Below, one piece after another: positions 10,929 through 20,905 of a stretch of DNA of 64,000 bases; position 1 is the first letter of the stretch, and every line of letters begins with the position of its first letter. The notes beneath the pieces are model-generated. The model had not been told where the DNA came from, made no database searches, and was given only the letters and a program-made list of their open reading frames with translations. The position numbers were made by a program, and so were the translations under genes. This DNA comes from Collybiopsis luxurians FD-317 M1 (Eukaryota > Basidiomycota > Agaricomycetes > Agaricales > Omphalotaceae), in the NCBI GenBank assembly GCA_000827265.1, contig KN834823.1, forward strand, positions 170,499 through 234,498. Reading direction: 5' to 3'.

Positions 10929-11694
10929 CTAATTAGTCAGAGAAGACACGCTCCATCCACTTCCTGTCTTCACTGCTTCGCTAACGGTGTTAGGTGTCCC
11001 CGCACTAACAAATCCAACTCGCAAAGTACCCGCAGTAGCCAAAGCATATAACATCTGGTTGCCAGGCTCGCCAACGAATCCTTTGCTCGTTATACACGTC
11101 TCACAGTTCGGGCCTCCTTGTATGCCCAAAACATCATCCCAATAATACTCGCTGAGTACATTATCCGGGGAAAAGAAGAACGTATGAACCTGAATGCGAA
11201 TACAAACAAAAAAAAAAAAAGAAAAGTCAGTCAGTGAAATTACGAGGTCAGGAACTTGGGGCTGCATTGAATTTCTACCCCCCGCTGAGTTTGGCCAAAA
11301 AAAAAACACAAACCTGAGCGTACGCCCCGGCACTAGTCGTAACGAGGGACACGGCGATTGGACTGTTGTGCCTGACCTCCGCGGAGGGGACTAGGACGAG
11401 CGATGCTTCGAAGCGTCCGACATTGAATGCATTCGAAATGGCGGTCTCGATAATCGACCCGTTGTTGGCGTCCTGGTAGTACATACGCGTGTCGCCATTG
11501 GCAAGCGTAACAGCACCCATGTTGGTACCGGAAATAGGGACGACGGCGTTCGCTGTCAGATTGCTCGCGAATGCTCCCTTCAGTGGCATAAGGGAAGCAA
11601 CGCAGAGAGGCAGAATCTGGAGGATGCATGTCAGGGGGTGATAGGAAATAAGAGTATGCGAGACACAAACTGTAAAGAGCTTGGAGAAGAACAT
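10929..11694 (-). CDS. secreted fucose-lectin-like protein, copy B
   Basis: Three exons: 11671-11694, 11314-11616 and 10929-11189, giving 195 residues. After splicing the 54-bp first intron, the N-terminus is a signal peptide (MFFSKLFTILPLCVASLMPL) cut near GAFA. The mature part has repeated blade-like motifs: NGDTRMYYQDANNGSIIE, then NSPIAVSLV, then VHTFFFSPDNVLSEYYWDD, as in the fungal fucose-specific lectin propeller family (Aleuria AAL type). It is much shorter than the six-bladed AAL (about 310 residues), so it has perhaps two or three blades and would need to oligomerise. Two Cys (NCETC) may form a disulfide. Frame, splice sites and exon lengths agree with copies C and D, which is strong evidence for a real gene. 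Sugar specificity is not known. Confidence 0.8.
11190..11313 (-). other. intron 2 of copy B with purine/pyrimidine tract
   Basis: The 124-bp second intron holds a run of about 15 T on the transcribed strand next to its acceptor side and another near its donor. Copies C and D carry similar but length-variable tracts, as expected from slippage. The exons on both sides keep constant length. Confidence 0.6.
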
Positions 11695-11748
11695 CTTTAG
11701 AGAAGTATATACTCTAGTGGGGTGCAGTAGGTGGATTTTGGATCCTCT

Positions 11749-11757
11749 CTTTTATAA
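11749..11757 (-). promoter_or_regulatory. TATA box of lectin-like copy B
   Basis: TTATAAAAG about 55-63 bases upstream of the start codon, conserved in position in all array units. Confidence 0.6.
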
Positions 11758-11759
11758 CC

Positions 11760-12850
11760 GTAAAGACGTCACACTCACACCATCTCGCGGTGAAGCTTTG
11801 TACCGATTGAGAGAGAGAGAGATGCGCAATCGACGATTCGAAACTCGAGCGCCTTCCGCCAAGCACGGAAAATTAACGCGGAATCACATCTATCACATCT
11901 TGATACCCTTGAGCGTTAAAAACCAGATACTTAGTTGATTTAATTGCAGGAGACTTTTGACTCGACATAAGGAATGGATCATAACACAGTTGAACATCTT
12001 TCTTATATTTTTAAATGGCGAAGAACACTTTACACAACCCTCTTGGGCGTTAACTGCAAGGAGGATCAAAGAATTTGTCGAATTATACCTGTCGTCGAAC
12101 AGTCAAGATCTATTTTTTTAAACACCTTTTGCCTGGCAGAAGGAATGAATCACAGCAATACCCAAATTCTTTTATTTTATTAACCAATCGTTGAGACCGT
12201 TCTCGACAGTCGTCCGATTCATTCAACTGAGATGACGACTGTCTCTGAAGTTTGAATAGCAAACCGGACAGGTACCATTTTTGCATCTCAGACAGATAGC
12301 TCGCTGGGATGGGATTCAGAAGAGCGTAGCGGTGGAAGTACAGTCACTTAGCAGATTCACTCAGAATCAGCGCCGAGGTGCGAGGACGATCTTCGGAAGG
12401 TACATGCAAATAAACAAGCGATCAGGAAAAATCACAAAATATCTTACTTATTGGGAAGATTATCCGAAGATAGAAGTGAACTCGTTCTTTGGATCGAATT
12501 ACCGGAAAGCATAACTTGCATATGCTCATATTTTGTAATGTGTATGGTTGATCTCTTACCACTTATCCGGCCAGAGCTAGTCTATACAGGGTTTTATATT
12601 GAGCCCTAAGTATAGTATCGTACGTGTATCGTAGCTTGTAGCGCGAATATATCAAGTGCAGGTAATAGCGAGTAGTGGTTAAGAAGTAAAAGATAAAATC
12701 CTCCCTTATCTAATCTACCGGCTAATTGTAGGTATGTACGAAAAAGGTAAGTACTACTCGTACTCGTTACATATTTGACACGTCGCGTCGCCACTAGCCG
12801 CCTGGCTAAAGCAAAAATTAACGGTCCCCGAATTCAATTTGATCTCGTTA
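11760..12850. repeat. array flank, unit B (short type)
   Basis: Noncoding repeat sequence shared with the other units, including gcgccttccgccaagcacgg near 11850 and ttgcctggcagaaggaatga near 12128. It lacks the second half seen in the long flanks after A' and C. It is interrupted by the 236-bp insert at 12534. Confidence 0.6.
12534..12769. mobile_element. 236-bp insertion with 7-bp target duplication
   Basis: The flank of unit B reads CATATTT (12527-12533), then 236 bases, then CATATTT (12770-12776) followed by GACAC. The homologous site at 8140-8149 reads CATATTTGACA without the insert, so the duplication and both ends are defined by comparison. The insert begins TGTAATGTGTATGG and ends TACTCGTACTCGTTA; its ends are only weakly inverted. 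No coding capacity. A small non-autonomous element is likely; its family is unknown. Confidence 0.7.
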
Positions 12851-13013
12851 TATACGACAAACATGACATCCCGAATTTATCCAGGCACAACAGCATTCAA
12901 TGAACAAATTTACCAAACGATAAAAACAAACGACTAAGTAGGTATTCGAAAACTGGGCCGGATGAAAGACAATTTCCTTGTGGTTTAGACGCAGCGACCA
13001 TCAGAAGTGCTTT

Positions 13014-14007
13014 CTATTCAGTCAGAGAAGCCACGCTCCATCCACTTCCAGTATTAATCGCTTCACTAACAGTGTTAGGTGTCCCGGCACTGACAAACCC
13101 AACTCGCAAAGCACTCGGAGTAGCTAAAGCGTACAACATCTGGCTCCCAGGCTCACCAAGGAAGCCCTTACTCGTAAGACACGTCTCACACTCTGGACCT
13201 CCTTGAATACCCAAAACATCGTCCCAGTAATACTCGCCGAGGACATTGTCTGGGGAAAAGAAGAATATATGAACCTGAATGCATATGGAAAGGAAGGCAA
13301 ATCAGTCAAGTTCCGAGATTAGGATGATATTTCCACCTCCTGATGAGTTTTGCAAAAAAAAAAAAAAAATGCAAACCTGAATGTACGCCCCCGCACTACT
13401 CGTAACAAGGGACACTGCAATTGGACTGTTGTGCCTAACCTCCGCGGAGGGGACCCAAACGGACGACCCATAGAGTTTTCCGACGTTGAATGCATTCGAA
13501 ATGGCGGTCTCGATGATCGACCCGCTATTGGTGTCCTGGTAGTAAAGACGCGTGTCGCCGTTGGCAAGCGTAACAGCACCCATGGTGGTACCAGAAATAG
13601 GGACCACAGCGTTCGCTGTCAGATTACTAGCGAATGCTCCCTTCAGTGGCATAAGGGAAGCAGCGCAGAGAGGCAGAATCTGAAGGATGCATATCAGGAG
13701 TTGATAGGCAATAAGAATATGCGAGACACATATTGTAGCAATGTGGCGCAGTGGTTTGATAAGAGTTGTGAGACTCGAATATTGGATACAAATGATTATT
13801 CTGTTCTATGGTACTGGCCTCAGGGTAGGCCTTATATACTACATAACATAGTATCTAGAAAGTTCTACATACTTCTACTATTAATATCTGAGTAATACTG
13901 TCCGCAGTAGGTGAGTAAAACTCGGAACTACATGTGCCGGATTGCATTAGTAATGTTAATCCAAGAAATACAACAACACAGACTGTGAAAAGTTTGGAGA
14001 AGAACAT
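13014..14007 (-). CDS. secreted fucose-lectin-like protein, copy C
   Basis: Exons 13984-14007, 13377-13679 and 13014-13274 have exactly the exon lengths of copy B and give 195 residues. Signal peptide, NGDTRLYYQDTNSGSIIE, NSPIAVSLV and VHIFFFSPDNVLGEYYWDD are all retained; C-terminal changes include ECETC and a final SLTE. The first intron is about 300 bases instead of 54 because a SINE-like insert (13731-13975) lies inside it. The donor GTCTGTGT and acceptor TTCAG are still present, so the gene should be able to splice. Without recognising that intron, the first exon appears to end in a stop after about 60 codons. Confidence 0.75.
13731..13975 (+). mobile_element. tRNA-derived SINE-like insertion
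   Basis: Copies B and D show that intron 1 is normally 54-55 bp. Here 245 extra bases are flanked by ACACA (13726-13730 and 13976-13980). The insert has a good RNA polymerase III A box, TGGCGCAGTGG (13744-13754), a weaker B-box-like GACTCGAAT about 17 bases on, and ends in a short CAA-type tail (ATACAACA). This is the order head, A box, B box, simple tail expected of a SINE on the plus strand, antisense to the host gene. The B box is poor, so this assignment is an inference. Confidence 0.55.
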
Positions 14008-14056
14008 CTTAGGAGTAGTACTAGTTGGGGTGCAGTACATGGCTTTTAGGAGGACT

Positions 14057-14065
14057 CTTTTATAA
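14057..14065 (-). promoter_or_regulatory. TATA box of lectin-like copy C
   Basis: TTATAAAAG about 50-58 bases upstream of the start codon at 14007, at the position conserved across the array. Confidence 0.6.
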
Positions 14066-14069
14066 GTGT

Positions 14070-15572
14070 CCAGACCTCACACACACACATACACGCACAC
14101 TCACACCATCTTGAACTACAGATTCGCGTCAATGGAGAGAGAAAAATGCACAACCAAAACTCAAGCGCCTTCCGCCATGTACGGAAAATTAATGCAGTAT
14201 CACATCTCTCCATCTCTCTCTTGATCTTCTTGAGCGTCAAAGAGCTGTAAACATCGGACACTTATTAAATTGCAGAAGAAATCCACCCTGACAGAAGGAA
14301 TGGGTCGTAATACAGTTGAACCTCTTCTTTCTAACCTTGAGTGGCAAAGGACACTTGGACACTCTTACAGATCTTCCTTTGGGCGTTATCAGCAAGTAGG
14401 ATCAAAAAATTCATCTATCTTCACACAATTAAGATCTATTTTTTGAACACCTTTTGTCTGGCAGAAGGAATGGTTAACAAAGATACGCAAGTCTTTTTTC
14501 TTTCCATTAGGCAACCGCCAAGACCCCTCTCAACAGTTGTCCAACTCATCAACTCACATGACAACTGTTTCAAAGCTTCAGCAGCAAATCGAGCAGGGAA
14601 CATTGTTGTATCTCCGAAGCCAACTGGCTCGCTGGGATGAGGTGGAATGCAACAGAAGCGCGTATGTGAAGCTGTGGAAACGCCGAACTTGGACTTTCGG
14701 GAACGTCGAGTGAACAAATGTTGGAAAGGTATATGAAATCAAACAAACGATCATGAATGTACAAGGAGGTGCTTTTGTCATCGATACATTGATAAAATTC
14801 GATAAGGTGGCCCGATTCCTAGGGCCTTGAGATTCATGCATACCTACACAGCATCATCAGAGCTATGGGGCACAGAGATGCCCAAAGGAATGCGACTGCG
14901 ACTAGGGCGTAACAAACAACGATGTTCACACGACAAAAACGGTACTTAGGACCCAAGCCTACCTATATATGTTCCAAGTTTTCATGACTAACCAAAAAGA
15001 AAAAAGACAGACATGAACGTCTACTTCTGTACCTATCGGAGTTGATGAATAGGAAAAAAATGCATCTTTTGTATGAACATCTTTTTGCCTGGCAGAAGGG
15101 ATGGATCATAACAATACCCAAGCATTTTCCGTTCCAAAAGAAGTAGCCCATATGTTGTCCATATTTGAGGCCTCTCTCAAGTTTCAATAAATGCCCAAGT
15201 CATCCCACCCAAATGACAACTGATTCTGACGGTTCGTTGATTCGAGGATTATTCCGAACAGATAGCTCATTGAGAAGGAACCTAGATGAAGATGTTGAAA
15301 AGGTGTGGAAGTATTCGGGTTTAGTAACAGAAAATCTAGAAGGGAACCGGAGCTTTGAATGTGTGGAGCAAACAAAATAGAAAATTTGAGAACTGACAAT
15401 CATAAGTTAAATGTAAGTTTAATTCATCTCTTGAAGCTTACAAGAGTAAAGAAATAAAAATCGCGAAATATCTTACTTAATTGGAAGATTTTTCGAAGAT
15501 GGAAGCGCTCGGTGAACTCATCTTTGGATCAAATAACCCATGACTTGCACATGATCGTAGATAACGCGTCGC
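14070..15572. repeat. long array flank, unit C (matches 8370-9957)
   Basis: Noncoding. Collinear with the flank of unit A' through the cgccttccgcc, tggcagaagg and cctatcggagttg blocks, down to the tggaagatt block near 15480. It ends where the Copia element inserted: ...aacgcgtcgcgttgc precedes the LTR, and gtcgcgactagccgcc resumes after the other LTR. Confidence 0.65.
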
Positions 15573-15577
15573 GTTGC

Positions 15578-15883
15578 TGTTAAATAAATCTCAAGACGCT
15601 GTATGAATGATTAGATACTTTTGCTACAGGTAAATCAGTACTAGTGAGACAGTAACGCTGCATGGTACTCACCCTCAACTTGACGAAACAAGAGTGAGAG
15701 TGAGAACGTACGTACACACGTCTTTATACTACAGAATCCATAACACATATAAATAAATGAAAGCCAAAAGCCAAAAGAAATGCAAATAACCAAAAATGGA
15801 ATTGTGCTGTGATGTCGAGAAGTCGACGAATGTAAACATAATGAAAATCCGTACCGGAGTCCCAATAACCTGTTTCTTCAACA
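15578..15883 (-). repeat. 3' LTR of the Copia element
   Basis: 306 bp. Against the other LTR (20357-20661) I count 12 substitutions and one 1-bp indel, about 4 percent. All 12 are transitions and 11 fall at CpG sites (seen as TG or CA in one or both copies). Confidence 0.95.
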
Positions 15884-16033
15884 CTCCCCCTGATGATGGT
15901 ACCACCAATCCAAACCCAATGCCTTCACAAAATGCAAATGTTTGTCCTTAGGCAGAGCCTTCGTCATCATGTCGGCGAGATTGTCCTCCGATGCAATGGG
16001 GAAAATCTCCACCTTTCTCTCCTCAATCTCATC

Positions 16034-16534
16034 TCAAATAAAATGATAACGCACATCAATAGCCTTGGAAATTGCATGCTCCTTCATCATTTCTGACAAG
16101 CTGATCGCTCCCAGATTATCACACATCAAGTTTGTTGGATCTTTGTCTCCCAACATCACCTCCTCAAACCAGCTCCTCATCCAGACAGCCTGCTGCACCC
16201 CCTGTGCTAACGACACATACTCAGACTCTGTGGATGAAAGGGCAACGATGGACTGGGATTTTGACAACCATGAGACTGGAGACCCATTGATAGTGAACAC
16301 ATAACCAGAGATTGAACGACGATTAGTGCAGTTATTTGCCCAATCTGCGTCAACGTAGCCGATAGGTTTGATGGTCTCTTGGGTGGAATGACGATAAAGG
16401 ATTCCATAGTGAATGGTAGTTTTGATGTATCGGCACAGCTTGATGAGAATTTCCCAATGCTCATGAGTAGGCATATTCTGAACTGAAGATAAGCTAGAGC
16501 ATGCAAAAATGATATCTGGACAGGTTGATGACAC
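16034..16534 (-). pseudogene. Copia RNase H domain
   Basis: Carries the Copia RNase H landmarks: YVDADWANNCTNRRSISGYV, then SWLSKSQSIVALSSTESEYV, then CDNLGAISLS and the end DVRYHFI. The next codon is TGA where the family has Arg (HFIRE in related elements). The same frame continues with NLADMMTKALP up to the 3' LTR, so the domain is complete apart from nonsense changes. Confidence 0.9.
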
Positions 16535-16558
16535 TCCCCACCAACAACACCCCAGGAT

Positions 16559-17584
16559 TCAACAAAAAGGCTTGTCTTTCATGAAATCTTCATCAACCTG
16601 TGACTGTTTCTGAACTGGCATGATGCTGTATTTTGGAGGTAGCGGGGTTGAAATTGGCTGTAGCTCGTCCCAAATCCCAAAGTGTTTGAAAGCATTTGTG
16701 AAAAATGGGGCCTGCGAAATGCCAATGCTTCTGTCATCCAGGTAATCCATAGTCAACCCTACTAGGAACCCTTTATCTTTCACATCCTTCCAGTCCCATT
16801 TGCTGAAATCCATCATTGTTTTCTCTGCCTCAATATCTGAGTTTGCTGTAGACCACATATCATCAGTATGTACTGAGTGGATAGAATGGCTCCCAGTTTT
16901 CGAGTCATAGCATACACAGATGCATGGATCAGCTCTTGAGGAATGAAAACCTATCCACTCTGACTCCTTTTTGAGCTCTTTGAACCAGATATGACCGGCC
17001 TGTGACAAACCATACAACAGTTTCTTCAACAAGCATACTAACTCTTCCTCCCCCTGCTTGACAAAACCGGTTGGCTGCCTCATGTACACTTTCAGATGAT
17101 CTGGGAGATTTCCATTCAGGTACGCTGATGAGAAGTCCCATTGATGGCTCTTCCACTCAAAGAATGCACCAGTCGCTATAAGCAGGCAAACTGACTCCAT
17201 CCTGGCTACCATGGACCAACATTTGTTGTAGTAAAGACTGGCCCTTTGCATATCCCCTCGAGCAATGTAGCGAGCCTTCGTTTTCAAAATCTCTCCATTC
17301 CCTCCAACTTTCACATCATATACCCACATACCATTCAACACACGTACTCCCTCTGGACGCAGAACCAATGACCAGCAACCTCTTTCTGTCAGCTGCCAAA
17401 TCTCCTCCTTCATCGCAGGGAACCACAGCTCAGAGTTTTCCATAGCCTCCTTGAATCTCATCAGAATCTTGATGTCACTAGCTCCTTTTATTGCACTCGC
17501 CAAGATGACCACATTGGCCCAGTCATCGCCCTCCAATTGCACCAGATCCTCATCATGTTGGTAATCCCGTGACCATTGTAGCAC
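16559..17584 (-). pseudogene. Copia reverse transcriptase domain
   Basis: RVT_2-type domain: WSMVARMESVCLLIATGAFF, WDFSSAYLNGNLPDHLKVYM, QPTGFVKQGEEELVCLLKKL, LYGLSQAGHIWF. The catalytic loop reads HTDDM where most Copia elements have YVDD[ML]; both catalytic Asp are retained. In frame with the integrase upstream (TGA at 17612-17614) and RNase H downstream (TGA at 16559-16561). Confidence 0.9.
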
Positions 17585-17611
17585 CTGTGAAGGTATGGAC
17601 CTTCTTGCAGA

Positions 17612-18955
17612 TCATCGAAGGATTACTCCCTCCTCATCTTTATGGTCAGCGTCAGCTGGGTGCATACCAGGATTGACATCTTCAACCTCATCACCACCTG
17701 CAGGAGGGACTATATGTGAAGTAGGAGTGGAAGGACCAGGTTCATCAACATCTTGCGCCACGCTAGGAACATCGAATGTGCCCCCCTCAGTCACGGTACA
17801 ATTTGGGACCCCTTCATCAAACACCACATCCCTGACTGCAAATACAGCCCTTCGCTTTGGATCCCAGACATAATATCCACATCTGTCCAAGTATCCTACC
17901 AGCCAACCTTCCCAAGCCTGCGGTCCTAGCTTCCCTTCTTTCTGATCAAGATCTTTCACGAATATGTGACAGCCCCAGCGACAAAGGTGCGACACATTTA
18001 CCCTATGGTCTCCCTCTCTCCATTTCTGCCATGGAATAATCCCAGGAACTCTTGCCGTCAGAAGCATCCCCTTTATATAGCAAAATGCTGAAGCTGCCTC
18101 TGCCCAGAATTCACGGCCCAGAGTTGAATCTTCAAGCATTGTGCGGACTCCCTCGATGACAGTGCAATTCACTCTTTCTACTTGACCATTCACAGCAGAT
18201 GAATCTTTTGGGATCTTCTCCACTAAGACTCCAATGGATGCAGTGTACTCATCGAACAAGCGATTGTCAAATTCCCGACCCATGTCAATACAAAAACACT
18301 TGATTTTTCTACCAGTTTGTTTCTCAGCCATCACCACAAATGTTTTGACCAAACCCAGGATTGTTGCGGCCTCCTTTGAAGATGGAAAGTACAGAAATGG
18401 TAAGCCTGTTGCATTGTCAACAGCTAGTAGCATATACCAGGCTCCCCCTAGACTGCGTGTACGTACCTTGCCCCAGAGGTCCAGACTGACACGGTCCAAA
18501 GGGTTGTCAGCCGGAGTGACTATTGTGTCAAACGGACGACGTGTTGACTTTGCAATCAAGCACGCCTCACATTTTCCACAGACATTACGTTCTGTAATCT
18601 CCAATCTGTCGACCAACTCCTTTCACTTGACCAAAGTTATCATATTGGTGTTAATGTGAGCAAAACGCGTGTGCCACATTGCAAGAGAGCATGGTTTGTT
18701 GAGGGAAGGTGCATAAGAAGTTGTGGTTGTCTCTGTTGCCAAAATGATAGCTTTTGAATTTGGGTCAGTGGAGACTAGCAAGACCTCATATAGCTGATGA
18801 CCATTTCTCACAGAAGCTAATGTACCGTCCACGACGATGGCATCCATTTTCGGGTCCTTCACTTCCAGCCTTCCTCTCCCCCATGACCCACTAAAACCCT
18901 TAGCATTGAATGCAGGTAGGGAGAGCAGGTTCATCCCGAAGGACAGTGTATGCAA
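17612..18955 (-). pseudogene. Copia GAG-pre-integrase and integrase
   Basis: Zinc-binding start with HTRFAHIN and CGKCEACLIAKS (HHCC pattern), split by a TGA at 18623-18625. The catalytic core has the D-D-E set: VSLDLWGKV, CIDMGREFDN and SSAVNGQVERVN. The C-terminal part includes the WEGWLVGYLDRCGYYVWDP element typical of Copia integrases. It would insert the cDNA copy. Confidence 0.9.
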
Positions 18956-19063
18956 TGCTGCAGTCCTTATTCAATTTACCTGTCCCCCTGATGTCTTTAC
19001 CAACATTTCAACAACTCCATATCCTTCAATCGGGAACTCGCCATTGGACCCCTCTGCTGCCAT

Positions 19064-20269
19064 TCATCCTTGCGACTTGCAAGAGGTATATGTGATAAAC
19101 ATGTTCTTCTCCCGCACACAACACTCAGATGCTGCGCTATCCAGATACATCGGATATTTGTTATTCTCTCTCGTAGTTGTTACAGAAACACAGGGCAAGT
19201 ACGATAAACCAGTCTCCGAATCTCCCACTTGGTTCTTCTTCAAAATGGAAGCAACCTCCCCTCGATGTCTATCAGACATAGGGTCAGCGAAGACAGACAT
19301 AGAGTTGTGGTTTATTGTACCTCCAAGGTCACTGCCAAGATCAAAAGTAGTCGAGAGGATAGTGGGAGGAGGCGTGTTTTGATCACCAGAGGTGCTAGCG
19401 ATCGTAGCGTTGGCCGAATTGGACATATGTTTGGGAGTCTTGTACCACGCAGGACCTTTACCCTCCAAGCCTCCACCAGGAGCCCAACATTTTGCCAAGG
19501 TGTGGCCATGTTGACTGCACACAGTGCATTTGACAACAGATTGATTCACCACGGTTGAGGTCGTGAGTGCAGTCGCAGAAGAGGATTTATTGATGCCCTT
19601 GATGAGGTCTTCACGAAGCTGGTAGTCCAAAAGATGAGTTATGAACGTGGCCCAGTCATGGTGCAAGTAGTTTTGGAGTATTCAGAGGTACGATTCTGGC
19701 AAGGAGGTAAGGAAATTGGATAAGAGTTCTGGGTCTTGTACCGAACAGCCAACCTCATTAGCTTCAGAATGAAGCCTTTCGACTAACTTGAACTGGTCGT
19801 CGAACCGATCACCGGGATTGAACTTCGTGTTTTGGAGCTTTTCCTGAGCCAGAGTCTGAGCAGCAACCGAGTTTGCACCATACTTGAGATTGACAGCATC
19901 TAGCATGGCTTTTGCGTTCATCTTCACATTGATACCCAAGCCTCAGGGGTCTTTGATGTTCTGGAAAATGATCCCAGCGAGTCTGCCATCTCAGAGGTCC
20001 CATTCGGACTCGGAAGGAGTTAGAGAGTTGATAGGAGATGGGGTGCCCATAATGGGCTGACCAGCTATAGGTCCGCCAGCCAATACTGCAGGTGCTGTGT
20101 TTGCCGAAGGCCGAGGAATTCTGCCGTCAAGGTACCCCAGTAGACCATACGCTCGAGCGAGGTTTTCAACTGCATCCTTGAAAGGTATGTATGTGCCGCT
20201 TCCGTCCAATTGACGGTTGTCGGGGAAGTATTGCGTAGCAGGAAGATTAGACGAGGAATTCGAGGACAT
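19064..20269 (-). pseudogene. Copia gag and protease
   Basis: Starts at ATG 20269 (MSSNSSSNLPATQYFPD). Gag core follows, including AMLDAVNLKYG and FLTSLPESYL. A CCHC zinc knuckle reads CTVCSQHGHTLAKC (CX2CX4HX4C). The protease active site follows as MYLDSAASECCV, with DSA in place of the more common DSG. Four TGA codons interrupt this stretch (near 19991, 19943, 19682 and its 19064 end), each at a place where Arg gives a sensible reading, for example NIKDP-Arg-GLGIN. Confidence 0.9.
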
Positions 20270-20356
20270 TTCATATAATTATTCAGGAGACGATGATGGT
20301 AATTAATCGAATTCTAGTACTGCCGTTTGAGCGTTACGCGGGTCTGACTGCGAATC

Positions 20357-20661
20357 TGTTAAATAAATCTCAAGACGCTGTACGAACAATTAGATACTTT
20401 TGCTACAGGTAAATCAGTACTAGTGAGACGGTAACGCTGCAGGTACTCACCCTCAACTTGACGAAACAAGAGTGAGGGTGAGAACGTACGTACACACGTC
20501 TTTATACTACAGAATCCATAACACGTATAAATAAACGAAAGCTGAAAGCCAAAAGAAATGCAAATAACCAAAAATGGAATTGTGCCGTGATGTCGAGAAG
20601 TCGATGAACGTAAACATAATGAAAATCCGTACCGGAGTCCCAATAACCTGTTTCTTCAACA
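20357..20661 (-). repeat. 5' LTR of the Copia element
   Basis: 305 bp, the promoter-bearing LTR for the minus-strand element. The bases directly inside it (gattcgcagtcagacc on the coding strand) should be the primer-binding site; I could not match them to the usual Copia primer half-tRNA-Met. Confidence 0.95.
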
Positions 20662-20905
20662 GTCGCGACTAGCCGCCTGGCTGAGAAGCTTTAATTAAAG
20701 CAAAAATTAACGGTCCATGAATTCAATTTAATCTCGTTATGAACAGCCAAAATGAAATCCCGAATTCATCCGGGCACAACAGCATTTAATGAACCAATTT
20801 ACCAAACGACAAAAACAGACAACTAAGTAAGCAAGTATTGAAAAGTGGGCTGGACGTTAGACAATTCCCTTATAGCTTGAATGCAGTGACTACAAGAGGT
20901 GCCTT

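Larger units (their letters stand above)
15573..20666 (-). mobile_element. full-length Ty1/Copia LTR retrotransposon, coding strand minus
   Basis: LTRs at 15578-15883 and 20357-20661, starting TGTTGAAGAAAC and ending TTTAACA on the coding strand, with 5-bp flanks GTTGC (15573-15577) and GTCGC (20662-20666) that differ only by a CpG transition. A purine tract (CATCAGGGGGAG) abuts the 3' LTR. Domain order is gag with zinc knuckle, protease, integrase, reverse transcriptase, RNase H, the Copia order. The polyprotein runs in one frame from the ATG at 20269 to a stop reached in the 3' LTR, about 1,460 codons with no frameshift, but is interrupted by nine TGA codons (near 19991, 19943, 19682, 19064, 18971, 18623, 17612, 16559 and 16034). 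It is non-functional as it stands, yet very little eroded otherwise. Confidence 0.95.

Noticed and set aside
13855..14040. 61-codon minus-strand frame starting MFFSKLFTVC in copy C, apparently a truncated protein
   Set aside because: It results from reading through intron 1 into the SINE-like insert; the spliced form gives a full-length product.
20341..20356. Primer-binding site of the Copia element
   Set aside because: The bases inside the 5' LTR do not match the tRNA-iMet half expected for Copia, and I could not assign another tRNA, so no feature was made.
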